A stretch of 64,000 nt of DNA from Paragonimus skrjabini miyazakii (Eukaryota > Platyhelminthes > Trematoda > Plagiorchiida > Troglotrematidae): assembly GCA_014338405.1 (NCBI GenBank), contig JTDE01000269.1, positions 18,738-82,737 on the forward strand, read 5' to 3'. The notes beneath the pieces are model-generated. The model was not told the origin of the DNA, did not search any database, and was given only the letters and a program-made list of their open reading frames with translations. Positions 8,862 to 22,200 of the stretch are shown one piece after another (position 1 is the first letter of the stretch; each line of letters begins with the position of its first letter). The translations under genes were made by a program, and so were the position numbers.

Positions 8862-9152
8862 GTTGGAACTGGTCCAACAGATTAATACCCAGTCTGTAGT
8901 CACTATCGAAAACCAATCGACAATGAAAAGCAAGGACTCAGCGCGTTGACTCTCGTGTATTATTATAGACCCTGGAAAACAGAGTGTACAGAGAAAAGCA
9001 CGTCAAGCTAGCGGGGTACGGAGCGAATTGTGACTGTAGCTCCGGGACGGATATTACAAATGGGGTAGCTTGACTAAAACAAAAGTAGGCAAAGGCCGAG
9101 ATCATCAAAAATGTACAAGTGAACGCGACTATCAAAAATGTCATTCATTATA
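8862..9152 (-). repeat. 5' LTR of the gypsy element
   Basis: This is the partner of the LTR at 5381-5671 at a constant offset of 3481 bp, differing at one position. Homology starts at 8862 on one side and stops after 9152 on the other. In the element's orientation this copy supplies the promoter, and transcription would run leftward. Its in-sense 68-codon frame (8938-9144) is identical to that of the other LTR. Confidence 0.9.
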
Positions 9153-12100
9153 GTCGCTACAATTTAGCCAGCTCGAAACCGCCCAGTCTCTACCGACCGG
9201 GGATGGCTTCATAGCTCTGCGTAAGCCTCTAAATCCGCTGAAATGGCAAACTGTTCAGGCTGCATTTGGTTTAGTGCATGTCATGTGTAATCCTGGTTCT
9301 TGTTGTAAGTATCACAGTAAAAATAGCATGTCATAAAAACTGAAGCCACCATGTTTTCTGCTAATTATCCCGCGTCTGCTGATGTCTTTTATTTTGCGTT
9401 AGATCTTGCTTCCTTCAACAGGTAAGGTCGTGAGTTTAATGGGAACGTATTTGCATAGATAAGTTACTGGTATGGGGGAAAACCGAAGGTCAATCGGTAA
9501 TATTTTCAGTGTGAAATTAACGGTTTTTCACTTGGGCAGCACGAAACCCCTGAAGTTTTTACACGGGAATCTACTCTGCTGTCCTCATGGGACCCAGCAT
9601 CCGTCGATATGAATCTCGTTCGCGATCCGTCGGGGTGTGCAACTATACTTAGAAAGAAGGTTGTAAGAGATTTAAACATGTTCAAGTTGCACAAGGCAAT
9701 CATTATACTCATTATGTTAGTTTGTTATCTCATAATGAGATAGGTTTTGATCTGGTAATATTGCAGCTTGCTAGGAAATTGAATATTTTGTATGTCTTCC
9801 GTGCAGACGCTCACTTAAGTGGACACTTTAGTTCTGTTGTGAAAATGACAAGGTACATCCTGAGAGTTTATTTTAACTTCCCTCAGTAATATACATGTTT
9901 TATACGTTAACCGTGTCTCACGCATCTTTGTCTCTATTCCCTGCTACTCCAGTATATTCCATGTTGTATTAACCCTGGTAGCACATTTGTGCAGGTTCCA
10001 CATATATCCGTGCAACCCAAAAACTCTTCAAGCGGTAACAACTGGTCTCAGGTTGACTTCAACATCGCTAAATTTCCGCTTCTCTTGCCCAACAAAAACT
10101 TTTCACTAATAGATTTTTCAGCAAACTCAAATTTGTAAATGGTTAGTGATACTCTGTCAGAAACTAAAAGGCCAGCCAACAGATATTGTATGCTTTCCAG
10201 AAAGAAACGTGATCTTCCTATATTTGTTCATATGCTACTTTTGATATGGCAATTTCCTTCACACGAACTTCTTCAATGACTGCGTAGGTTCCCAGGTGAA
10301 ACAATTAGCTGAAAGATACTTAGTTGAGTGAACTACTACTCAAACAAAGACAACACTGATGGGCTAGTGATAGCCCAAATGAGAAAAACCGGAACGGAGT
10401 CATAGGCTGCGTCGCGCAACTCCATCTATACTTTATTACCATATTGCGAGCACTGCTGCTTACAGTCTGCCATGGTAGCTCATAATACTGGCGGTCGCCT
10501 GAAAAAGTCTGTCTTGTCGTGGACAAATGATGAATGAGTACTCTTTTGAGTTGTGTACGATAATTATAGATGTAGATAACATCAGTGCACAACAACTACT
10601 TTCTTGATATTACCCCTAGTGATAATTGCGCACATACACCTGATAGACATTTCTCACTTGCATAGAACCGTGAAGTTCCCCTGGTGCAGTTTAAAGAATT
10701 AGGAACAAAATAACCTGACTTTTGCATAGACTGGTGGCGTACATTGAAATCAACAAAAGTGAAAAATGTCCGTTACATAAATATTATGTAAACGTTTGAT
10801 TTGCAGCAGAAATCAGGTCAAAAATCTTTAAATAACATTGAAAAATATGTGCGTCGGTGTCGAATGGGTTGTCAAATGCTCATCACATGACAACAGAGTA
10901 AATAATTGATTATTGTTGCAAACCGTTTACTGGGTTTGTTTGCGCCTAAGGTGATTTCTGTCAATCGTAAGTTATTATATTTCTGCAATTATATGGGACA
11001 CAGAATGAGTCGCAAATATTGAGAAGCCAGTTAAAAACAGTAATGGGCAATTATGACTGGAGCCATTAGAATGTTTTTCAAATGTCAAAATAACGAAAAC
11101 CCATATTGCATGAAGGAATAAAATCCATATTGTGAAATAACGTTTGATCTCGCTAAATGACTTACGGTGGCCGATGTGCTTAACGACAGATTTGTTTCAT
11201 CTGCTCAGAGAAATACTTCGTAAATAAAAAGTGTGCAAAAGACAAGACCTAATTGGCGCTTTATAAAAACGCTTGCATCTAACAAAACCAAAATCCATGA
11301 AGCCAGGGATTCTACTTTATATTTCACGCAGAACGTAACGAGTACACATCACTCACAAAAGTCTGCATAAATTACAGCGGCTTCACTTATTCCCAGAATA
11401 ACAAATCACTACTTATTTACCTTTTCCTTCAATTTACTGAGCTAGCAGGTTAAGGCAGGTAGGAACTGACGCAAGACCCTTACAGAGAATCATTCAGATA
11501 AACAGTTTTTTTCGAAAATTTAACACTGTACCAGAACTGAATTAATCCATTGCATTAGTCTGCCAAAAATGTCAGAAACCTCAGAATGTAAAATTAACTA
11601 CTAAGATACCAGTAAAGGTTAACCAGGGGAGACAAAAATGTCTGCGGTTGCAAATTATTCAGAGTGGTAATATTTGAAATGAAAAATTGACCTGGAAATT
11701 CCAGTTCATCTGTAATAATTTGGCGAAGTTGCTTTTGCACCTATAGTGCTTTTGTAGTTGTACCTCTTGAAACTAGTTGCTTGTGTCATGTAAACCACCA
11801 AATTTGAAATATGGTCGAATTATAGCCAAAACGTCTACTTCCGGTAATATCCGCAGAAGATCTTCCTTGAACGACGCTAAAGTACCAAGGGTTAACTTAT
11901 TACTGCGATCACATGTTAGCTTTGTCTGATCGCTCTAAGGATTTTATCCGTCAGCACGACAATGTAGCTTATTTCATCCCTTGTAACTTCCTAAGTGACT
12001 TGAACTTGACTGTTAGTATTGCCTATTTACGTTAGATATAATCTGTTGTCATAGATTGAAAGCTGTTGTTTGTATATCACACGTCGTTGGCTTGCTTTTA

Positions 12101-13142
12101 ACAGTCTTCTACAGATCAATGTGGTGCGGAAAGTTTCCAAACAATAACAAGGTGAGGAAAAGATACGGTATCTAGTAACGAAATTTAAAGTTTGGCCTGT
12201 CGTTAATATTAGACTATAAGTTTAGTTTACGCGGTAATCACCACATTTTTATTGAATGCTAGCGTTATAGTTGTTGACAGAAATTCTATGTATTTAACAG
12301 GTTCTTTTAGGATAATGCAGTGGAGTTACAGAACAGAATAAGCATATTATTCAAAAGCATAGTGACTAGTGAGACGCAATCCATAAATTAACGTGAATCT
12401 TCGCTTCAGCTAGGTTACACCAACGAATGATGATTAATTAGTCAGCATTACCTGTTTACAGAATCTTGCAAGTATAAAATTCCCGAAAAAGTTTCCATTG
12501 TATCTTACTGGTCCATTTTGGAGTGGTTTATACGGCGTGATCTGTGAATTGTATACTCTGTTGTAGAATCCAGTTCAGTATATATGCATTTAATTAATGT
12601 ATAAAAAGATCAGTGACGTGTATCCTTTGCGATACCTTCAGTAAATAGAAGCCACTGCTACGGTCTAAGCAAAACTGGTCAACAATGGATACAAAATACA
12701 TACAGTGTACATGAATTTTGCAGGATGTGAAATGCCACATAAGATACCGCTTATTCTCTAATGAAAAATGTTCTTAAATCTTATTTTCATTAAAATTTAT
12801 GAACATTGGATGTACAGATAAAAACTAATGAAGAATATCAACCACATATTTGCAAAAACCGGAAGTTAAAACTTAATCCACGTGCATACAAAACAGACAT
12901 GTTAATTAATATGCAACTGATTTCATAATACACGCGACCGAATTATCAAAATTAAACCCACAGTCACATCTACATTTTACTAAAGCTCAAAATTCGGGAA
13001 ATATTTTTGTCTAATCCCCGATAAATTCCAACCGTTCTAAACAAAGTACTCAAAAGGATAAACGAATGCTTCCAATAAATTGCATATTTTAAATTTTTAA
13101 TGCCCTTTTTCTTCACCGGAGACAAATCATATATATATTTTC

Positions 13143-13189
13143 TCCAGTGAGTGATTAAGTTCAGAAGAACTTGAGCGTCACTCACTGGA
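13143..13189. repeat. Compound hairpin, 12-bp outer and 6-bp inner stems
   Basis: TCCAGTGAGTGA at 13143-13154 pairs perfectly with TCACTCACTGGA at 13178-13189. Inside it, AAGTTC (13157-13162) pairs with GAACTT (13167-13172) around a four-base loop. Internal loops are TT on one side and GAGCG on the other. It could fold as RNA on either strand; function unknown. Confidence 0.8.
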
Positions 13190-15708
13190 AATTATTGCCG
13201 GGACTTTATATATGATTAGTAGGCCATGCTTAATACTAAATAATTAGTTGTGTGAGAAACTAACCAGATTTTTCTACGACAACGTAATCAACAGTTCGAG
13301 TCTTGATCGCAGAAGGGATACAAACAGCTGACATATTTAACACGAAAAATATACTGAACTTGGAAATAGCATAGTAAGCAGCTGTCCGATAAAGAAAATT
13401 GCGATTAACTTTTGGTGGTACCCAGTTGATATAGACTAGGTCTTCGGCAACCTAGGAAGTGCAAATGATGTTTTCACAGAGTACTCCGTGTGCACTGAGT
13501 TGCTTTTTACATGTACATAATCAACAGAAAAGTACACATCAAAGAAATAAATCCAACAACTATGACTGAAACGTTTGAACGACAAGAGGAGCTGAACGCA
13601 GACATTCCTTCAAAATACAAAAACCTCACCTCTGATTAATTATTATGATCAACTTAACATGCAGAACCAGTAGCATTAGTTTTATCACGTACATAAATTT
13701 TAAAAATAAACCTGTTTTGGAAAAATGTCTCAGCACTGGTTTCTGAAGTTATAATTTACCTCGCTTTTTTCTAATCTAAATTCGAGTTGGTTGGTTGAAA
13801 GTAAATTGGGTTAACTTCGACAGGTGCACTCCAGCTGCGTTTTGTCCAAATGTGCTATACAACCTGTGAATAATAGTAGTAGATTTATGGGTTTCACCAA
13901 ATGGACACAGGTGAGTACATGCAAGCTTTACAAAAGATAAACATAAAGATTTACTTGTGTACGGGTGTTGAAAACAAGTGCTAAAAAACACAAGAGTGAT
14001 TTATTAAGCTGAGTACTCAACAGTTGTTTTGACACCAAATCACTAAGTATGATTAAATCGTGTGCTTAATAATCTGCGGTTGTGCCCACCGCAAACTTGC
14101 AAAACTGTTAAGAGGTAACGGAATGGCATTAAATTTTAGTCAAGTTGGTTGTAGGTACTGCTTACTGGAAGTGAATTAAAGTCGTTTATTTAACGTTTAC
14201 TGTATGTCAGACGACTGCGTGTTTCATCGTTTTGTTACTTGTACTGGACACGCATGAGTGATGAATTTTTCAATTATCTCAACGGATATTAGCCAGTCAA
14301 ACGTCCTGGATACTCCACCACGTAACAGCCTAGAAGATAACTTCAGTTTCATGGATTTTTCCTGCAGACAAACATTCTGTGTTCAATGTTATCGAATGTA
14401 ACAAGACTTTGATAGTAATTCACCTTGTTAGTGTGACCGCTGGAGCCTGTCGTCCATGTAAGTAGCTTACAATGTGTATGAGTTGCCCAGAACGCAAAAA
14501 CGAGGGCTACAACATTTATTTGTAAGGCATCGGACGTGATTTTTATTGTACTGTTGAACAGTAATGAAAATGTGCACCGAGGTGGACCCATGGTACCAGG
14601 ATTAGAACTAGCGAAATAGTATCAGAAAATGAAGGAATCCAGCAACAACAGCTACGACTGATTGGATTTACATCAATGTTCAATTACCGGCATATCATTT
14701 GTGTGAACGATTTCGTTCTCCCAGAAAAACAAAATGCAAACCAAATAACCCTAACCAACAATGTGAATTACCAGGTTCAACAACAGCAAACTAAGTTTTG
14801 ATATAATGGGAAGATGCCTCGTAATCGCTATTTAAGGAGTACCTCAAAACGCCATGTTTCATCCAGAAAGGAACTCAATGAAGGGGAATATTAGAGGAGA
14901 GGTTATTAGCTTGGAATTGGAAACGAACCTCAACCGATTACCTCGCAGGCCAGTATAAACATGAGGATTCAATTAGAACGATAAACATATCTCAAACTGT
15001 GCCGTTACCCAAGTAATCACAAAGCCTTGTTGTCTGTCATTAACAACTGTCAGGTTTGTTGGACTAGACGTTAACTAACAGTACTTTATACTTACAAATA
15101 GGTATAAATGTACGCTGGAGATTAGTTTGTAAAGACCACTTTCAACAATAAATGTTAACTGTTCTCGTTCAAGCCGAATATGACTGGTTTACGCTTATTG
15201 GAAAGACTGCGGTATGCTCAAAGTCTAACACACATTTCTTACCAATGTGCTGATCATCGTTACGAACTCAGGCCGAAACGTGTGCAACATGATCTAGTAT
15301 GATGAAAAGTTGAAGAAGTTTGTTAGCCCACGAAGGTTAACCGTAAGCATACAAGTAAACTGTAATTCTGGAGAGAGGAAAAGACTTGAGAAGGTTTTTA
15401 ACGTACCCGATAACGCGATCGGTTTATCAAAATATTTAACTCATAGTCATTCTTGATATCACAACCACGAAAATAAAATTTGTCAAAATCAAATGAACTG
15501 TAAATTCAGGTAAAAGCTGTTACTAAATAAAATAACAACTGGAAAAGGAAGAAGTTTTGCATAAAACGGATGTAAGTTTGTAGGTAAAACATGCGCAGAA
15601 TCGCAAGTAGAAAAAGATTACGGTCACTACGAAACTTCGGTTTCTTTACAACTAAGAGGTCTATTTGAGGAAATATACGTGACTTCTTTCTGTGCTACAA
15701 ATCATATG

Positions 15709-15728
15709 TATTATTATTATTATTATTA
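15709..15728. repeat. (ATT)n microsatellite
   Basis: An uninterrupted TAT/ATT trinucleotide run of about 20 bp. Confidence 0.9.
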
Positions 15729-18700
15729 CGTATGCGTATTATCCAAGCCTATGTACTTCTACCAACGCAGTAAACGTTAGAATTAGAACCCATAAGGTGT
15801 TTAATATAATGCATGGTATAAGTTTTCACATCAATAGAGAAAAACCTAATGAAGCCGTGGGCAGTGAAGCGGTGTTTCCTTGCTAACTCAGTGCAACTGG
15901 TATTATTGTAACTATCTTTTGAACACTTCGATTGTGTGTAAACCCATGACTACCTAAAGTCATATGTAGAGGATCTGATTGTATGTTTTATTCATTGTTT
16001 TACGAATCCACGCATTGAGTAGACTTCTGTCTTACTCATACTAGTGTCTGCGTTGGGATGACACACCATATGCTCAATTTCTCGATTTTTAATATACTTG
16101 TTTATCGCTGTTGAAATTAACAAAACACTAAGACGTTTTGGAGGAATTAGCTGACACTAAAAACAGCACAGACTAAATATATATAGGAAGCAAGAAGGAG
16201 AGAAAGAAGTATAGGTTTGAAGTCATATTGTGTGATTGCACCACTTTTGACAGTTTGGCTAGGTTGTCGTCAACAAGTTTGAGTATCGATTTGTAACTGG
16301 TTTTAAAATCATATAACTCTTGCAAGTTCAGAGAAAGCCTCAGATTCCAATAAGGAAGGTTACTCTATCAAACGTTATGAAGTTTACTCCTCTCTGTTTT
16401 TACTCCAATCCGGTATAAAACAATCAGCGGAGTATAAGTTTAAGGGTTGGGATCTACAGCTAGCCTATATAGTATTTTGTTCCTTCTCGGCCGTTGACTT
16501 GGTAAATGTAAAATGGGTCATGTCAGTCCGAGCAATTCTAGCATTAGAAAGTTAGATATGGGTGATATCCATCATTTTCGTTGATATCAGTGCTCAGAGG
16601 ACAGTTGGTTTTGCTTTAGCTTGTAGAGTAGAAAGATACAGTTTTGTTCCTCTTCAAGATCGATTATTTTAGGATAGAAAAACCAGAGGAAAAACCGATC
16701 ACGCAGCGCTGGTGGTCAACATAGTGTACCACAGTCTGTATGGTCCCCAACCAGTACTGAATATTATTGTATTTTTAACAGAATTATCACGAGGAGATTT
16801 CACAAAACCAACTACAGTTATGCTGAAGCAAAAACCAATGTTTTTCTTTTATGTTGCCATGCAAAGAAATATTTTTGTAACGATTTGTTCTTGACTGTAT
16901 AATGACTTATTTTTTTGAGAAGTAACGACGCCCATATACTCATGACCACGAGCTACCTTATTAATATCCTGAGTAAACTAAACAATCCTTCGAACATACC
17001 AACCATAAGTTTTCTCTGTGTTAATAAATCTATAATTATTCTATAAGTTTACAGCCAGTAGTATAAATGCAAACCAAAAAAACACATCACGTTTTATTTG
17101 TGTGTAAACACTTAGAAACGTCCAACAGGTGACTTAAAATATCTTAATTGAACAGTTTTTACCTTCTTTAAAATCGTAACTCTGCAATTCTTCTCGAAAC
17201 AACTTTCCTAACCCATGAAAAAAACGTGTCGGACAGCAAAGAGTGATTGAAACAGGAGTAAGCAGAATCAGTAAGACCTGAGCAACCTCTTGACCTTAAG
17301 TTTTGTCCAAAACAAGTTGATGTTAATTATAGCAAACTTGCCAATGACCCCGTGAGTTGAATAAAGTGAGATAAGCCAGAAACATAATGAGAGCGTTGTG
17401 TCGTTCGTGTAAATTAATTTTCTTGAGATTGTCAAGTATTGGATTTAATTATTTTATCTTCAAACATGAAGGAGAGATGGACTATTATTAACAACAGTTC
17501 TATCTCAAGTTAACAAAAAATATGTAATTTCTGTCTAAACACGTCATGTGAATATCCTGAAAATGTTTTATTCACTCTATAATTTTAATGCAAATATTCA
17601 CAAAGTTGAGGGTTAATTAACTAGTTACACGTTAGCTTCAACGTCTAAAATGAACCTAACGCGACAAATTTAAGAAAAATTCATCTCATCACTACCAGAT
17701 ATGAGAAGAAATTATAAAACCACCCACAAACACTTTAGGGTGCCTTATGCCAAAACTGTCAATAAGTGATTCGAAATTCAAACTGCAGTTAATTCACGGA
17801 ATAAAAGAAGAAAAGGCAGATGAATGTTTGATTAGCTACAGCAATGTTCAGTTGCAACAGAGCTGAATTTGTGAACAAGAATTCGATTGGCGTATTCCAC
17901 AACTCGCATTTTACTGCCATCGGAATTAATGTCCCTATTGCGGGGAACTCGTCAAGTGTCTGCGCTTGTCAGTTTAAGTTTCATCACATACACAATATCC
18001 ACATAGTTAATGATTAAGATGCAAAGCTACTGTTTAGATTACTTTGACTGCCGATTAATTTCCCTATCTAACATTGAATTAGAGGTGTAAAAAATCAACA
18101 TTTTATTCAAATTTGATTAACTTAGTAAAAAGTGTTTTTAACGTGTTTTTGATGTTTAAACTGTATATGTGATCAATGTAACTTTGGTGATACCACTTTA
18201 CAAGATATCTACGAACGCCAAGAAAACACTCTTTTGTCGAAAGATGGATCGTATGTTTTTCAGCCTCGCACAACCTGAACACCATATCCAACAACTAAGT
18301 AAACGTTGGGTAGCAGATGAACAGGAGAAGAGCTTTTTAAAGTAAACTACCAAAATCTGTTATCATTAGAAATTCACTGTCAATCCGTACATTTAGTTAG
18401 ACGGTAGAATGAACTGTGTTAATCATACGATCGTAGGCAGCACATATTGAGATACTCGTATCGTAATGTCTAATGAAGGAATGATCTTTTTTACCGAAGC
18501 TAGTTTCAGGGTTATTATTATGTCGGTTGTGTTAAAACGAGCCAGGAAAACCAAATTTTTTTGATAGATCCAAACGTGCTCATAGTTTTATTGTCATCTG
18601 AAAAGTGCAAAATTATAGTTTGGAATCAGAAGTATAACTAAGCTGTCTATTTTTGAGACTACTGGAAAATGGAAAGCTACTAATGGTGGGCCGTGGCAAT

Positions 18701-19015
18701 ATCCTGCTATCTTATTGCCTGTAGCAAAATTGGAGCACATAATTATGAAAGCAACTCTCTACAATGAATGGTTGTATACCAATACTGATATGGCTACAAC
18801 TGAACATGTTTAAACCTAATTTTCGAAAGAGTGTTCCTTAAAAATTTTTGATGGCACCAAATTAGTTACTTGGGTCTATGTTCATATGAATGGTTGGTTG
18901 CCATTTTGTCCAGATTGCGTTGTAACTCCTTCTTCAAAACACTGCAAAAGTAATGATGTACACTCTAGAAAACTGGTAATGTGGTAAAAAACAAGGGACA
19001 CTCTTTAAGTGTTTC

Positions 19016-19221
19016 GAGTTGAACATCACCCACAAATGATCGCAGCTGTCGCATCCCCATAGACTTTCCAGTCGGTCCGTTTCGAAAAGAAGCACCAGAC
19101 TCGAGTTTCGCTCTCATTAGAGCTCGTCAGTAGTGCATATCATCGCCACAGCCAGAACTTGAACCACGGACATGCTGTTCATGAGGCAACCGTGTTTACC
19201 ACTGCGCCATTGACCTCACGT
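19016..19221 (-). mobile_element. tRNA-derived SINE with hammerhead ribozyme (Sm-alpha-like)
   Basis: Read on the minus strand, the head carries RNA polymerase III promoter boxes like those of a tRNA gene. The A box is TGGCGCAGTGG (19199-19209) and the B box is GGTTCAAGTTC (19155-19165), 33 bases apart. The body contains a hammerhead ribozyme (separate entry), and the tail reads GTGGGTGATGTTCAACTCG. Related pieces occur at 42688-42800 and 42969-43384, which shows a dispersed family. The combination of tRNA-like head and hammerhead body is that of the Sm-alpha SINEs of schistosomes. It has no coding capacity and would depend on a LINE for mobility. No clear flanking duplication was identified. 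Confidence 0.85.
19092..19136 (-). ncRNA. Hammerhead ribozyme (type I arrangement)
   Basis: On the minus strand, helix I is formed by GCACUA (19131-19136) and UGGUGC (19092-19097): six pairs, one of them G-U. The core is CUGACGA (19124-19130), matching CUGANGA. Helix II is GCUCU (19119-19123) with AGAGC (19110-19114) around an AAUG loop. GAAA (19106-19109) completes the core. Helix III is ACUC/GAGU with no loop, followed by the cleavage site GUC at 19098-19100, where cleavage would fall between 19098 and 19097. Every conserved core base is present. Because helix III is self-complementary without a loop, two transcripts may have to pair for activity, as inferred for other short-helix-III hammerheads. 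Self-cleavage of the SINE RNA is predicted, not shown. Confidence 0.85.
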
Positions 19222-22200
19222 TAGGCACGACCGAATTATCATATGTGAACGCTCAACCACTTTAACCTGTGAGTAATGGTCAAACTGGTTTGTCTCCATG
19301 GACAAAACTTCCAACTTCTTTCACCGTGTGCATATTCACAGATTTGTAACGTAATAACTCGACACTCCCACAAGGTCATCAGTACTACAATAGATTCTAT
19401 AGAAGTAGCCTTGTTACACCTGAGTGGTTCGTTTCACTCCTTTAAATGGCTGCAACTGATGAGACCGAAGATTTCGTGAACGGAGGACCCCAACATAAAG
19501 CACTGCATAAGACAAACAGGCAGTATATTTATGGCATAACAGGAAAAAAGGTGGTTCTACTTCCTACAATTTAAGCTATTTTAACTAACTAAAAGATTCT
19601 ACTTAAAATGTAACGAGTTAATTTTTGCATCAAAACAGCATGCTGCAGTCATTTTTTCTAATGAAATTTTGTGCTATGCTTATTAAAATACTTTATATCG
19701 GTCCAGTTTTAGGAAGCGAATAGCTTTATTCTAGTTCAGCAATATTTCAAGAGAAAGTGTTATGACCGACAGGTTTTGTACTTGCTTGTTTGCTGAGCGG
19801 GTATAGATCGTCAAAAATCTTGTAGGAAAATTTAGAGATATTCTAAGTTAGTTTTTCGGTAACAATTTTCAGCCTACCAATAAAGTGAACATATTGGTTG
19901 ACTCATTTCATTTGGCACAGTTGTAAAAATACGAAGGGGGTTCATATTATTCAATACAAAAAGAAGACCGTTGGTATAAGATTGTGAATAACAACACAAG
20001 AAAATGTATGAGTACAGTCATACTGATTTTACTAAATAATGTGTCAACATGCAAGTAAAACACATCAATGTTTTTAAGTAATCAATCTCCGTGAAAGCAA
20101 ACCTTTACTTAAATTGGATTTTTTGTCAATTTCTTGATTTGATTGGTGGTTTTAAATTTCCGGTGAGTTCATGAACACAATGGCTAACACAGGTCGGCTT
20201 AAGTATAAGGTGCAACATCATGCTGAAACTATTATATGGAATAAAAATGCTTCAAAAATAATTTAATAGTGCTCTGTGCAAAAGTTGCACTAAAAATCTC
20301 AAAATACTATATGTTTAAGCTTAATTTGGTACCGCCGCCTCAAAATGTTATATCACAGAATATTACAAAAATATCCCTGGAAAGGTATAACCGTACATTT
20401 GCACATTTTTTTGAACGTTTGGAACACTCCGCTAACTATGAAGATGTCCAATGTGTGTTTCAGCATTTACGTGCATTAGTACTCAAATCTTACTTATTCA
20501 ATCAACACTGACGACCCTTTTGTGTTGGAGGTAAACACATGCCCTTAATGAAATTTACACACTGTGACCTAATTGTCCTGAGGCAACAAATCCTCAAGCG
20601 TTCCAAGGTGACTTTCAAAAATCTGAAAATTTTTGCTTGAGAACACAAATCAAAGTCTAGATAAAAACTAAATGATAATTACACGATTTAAACGCTTCTC
20701 TGTTTACACTCTAGTGAGCCACGTGATCACAAATAACAATCCGGATTTCAACATACTCTACATAACTAATTAACAGGTCGGTTTTGATGTACCCACCAAT
20801 TGACAGTAAGCACTCGTCACAGACTTGGGTGCCGCCGGTCATGGAACATTAAAAGGTTTTATTACATCAAGGATGACCAGTGTCAGATCAAAAGTGGGCA
20901 ACAGTTCATTTTCAGAAGTTGTTTTTTGTCACTTATCTAAAAAAGGACGGCACATCAATTCGAATCTAGTTGGTTGAAGTATATTCTGACTGATTTCTAA
21001 TTTTGCAATGTAGATATTACCCACAAAACCGAAGCAGAGGGGTTTTAATTCCTCGGATGTGGAGCTACAATTTCGTTCATTTTTAGAATTTTTGGCATGA
21101 GCTCAATTCATCATTGTGTTTTCAGTAGCTTGTGTCTAAATTTAAGCATACTGCCATAAGGCAGGTCCATAACATTCGATACAGCGTGATCTGGAAGCTA
21201 TCCGTGCATAACAGTCAGCCATCTCCCTTTTTTCTGTCTGTCTCCATGATTTTGCTGTGAACCAGTTTCGTATTGGCTCGGTCAGAAACACCTGACGGTA
21301 ATAACGCTGTAATATTCCGCCCTGTGTTAACCGACAGTATACTTACACGCGGTTATGTCTATTTTGCAAAATATGCTGGTTTATCAGTTACCTGGTTATT
21401 TTTAGGAAAATGTGATATATCCTAAGTTTACACTGATTTTTTTAAAAGCTGTTTATCTATGCGCAAAATCAAGCGTGCCAACGTTTCTGAATCACGTATT
21501 ATCAGTCCAAAAAAGTTGTTTATGAGAAGGTCCGACAAAATTAACTATGAGCACGGAAAAAACACTATGTGCAAGTGAACGGATGCTGTTGCCCGGACTT
21601 GACGAGAATAAAAAGGCTTTCAGGAAGATCCCAATTTAGAAACAATTCAGATGTAACCTTTAACACAAAGTTTGATGAGGACACACGAAACAGACAATAG
21701 AAGACCAATGGACAAATCAACAACAACGTAAGAAATGTTATACTGATTTAGTAATGCGCACAAATGCCGTAGATAACAGATTTGGGAAAATAACACGTGA
21801 ACAACACTTCCAGCAACGGAGAGAGCACGTTTCGATTGAACAAGTGATTTTGGTTTGTAGGTGAAATATGTTACTGTCTTACGTTTACCCAAAGTGACTC
21901 TAAATGTATAAGGGCGATCTTTATCAGGCTTTTCACAATGCCTTCTGATGTCACATTCTGATATACAACGTTGGACTTAATGAGTGAAAGATTCCGAATT
22001 GGACAAACCTTACACTATAGCTGGTATGAGCTACCAAATTTAAATGTTCTCTTCGAAGAACTTATGGTTTACGTTCTACATTCAACATGGATAACTGTTA
22101 TTTGTTGTGAGGAAAAATTACTCTGAATTTTGTATTTTACCATAAGTCGTAGGAAGCGCCTAAGCAGGACTTGTTGAATCTGGACTGCATGGAACATTTT

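Larger units (their letters stand above)
5381..9152 (-). mobile_element. Ty3/gypsy LTR retrotransposon, CsRn1-like, defective
   Basis: The element is 3.77 kb and reads from right to left. It has a 5' LTR (8862-9152), a possible decayed primer-binding site, a gag relic (about 7980-8769), protease (7591-7880), reverse transcriptase (6698-7554 and its continuation), a pol C-terminus joined by deletion (6365-6670), about 690 bp of noncoding DNA, and a 3' LTR (5381-5671). The LTRs match at 290 of 291 aligned positions. Gag-pol carries at least six in-frame stops and at least three frameshifts, and most of RNase H and integrase is missing. A CHCC Gag knuckle places it near the CsRn1 clade known from flukes. 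I found no convincing target-site duplication: the left flank is AAAGAT and the right flank GTCGC. It cannot be autonomous. Confidence 0.88.
9153..19015. other. No gene recognised; AT-rich noncoding DNA
   Basis: All six frames are broken by stops at the density expected from base composition; the longest open frames are about 60-91 codons (for example 10320-10595 minus) and show no domain. No tRNA, rRNA or long repeat was recognised. Individual items listed separately are a compound hairpin (13143-13189) and an (ATT)n microsatellite (15709-15728). It may be intron or intergenic DNA. Confidence 0.5.
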
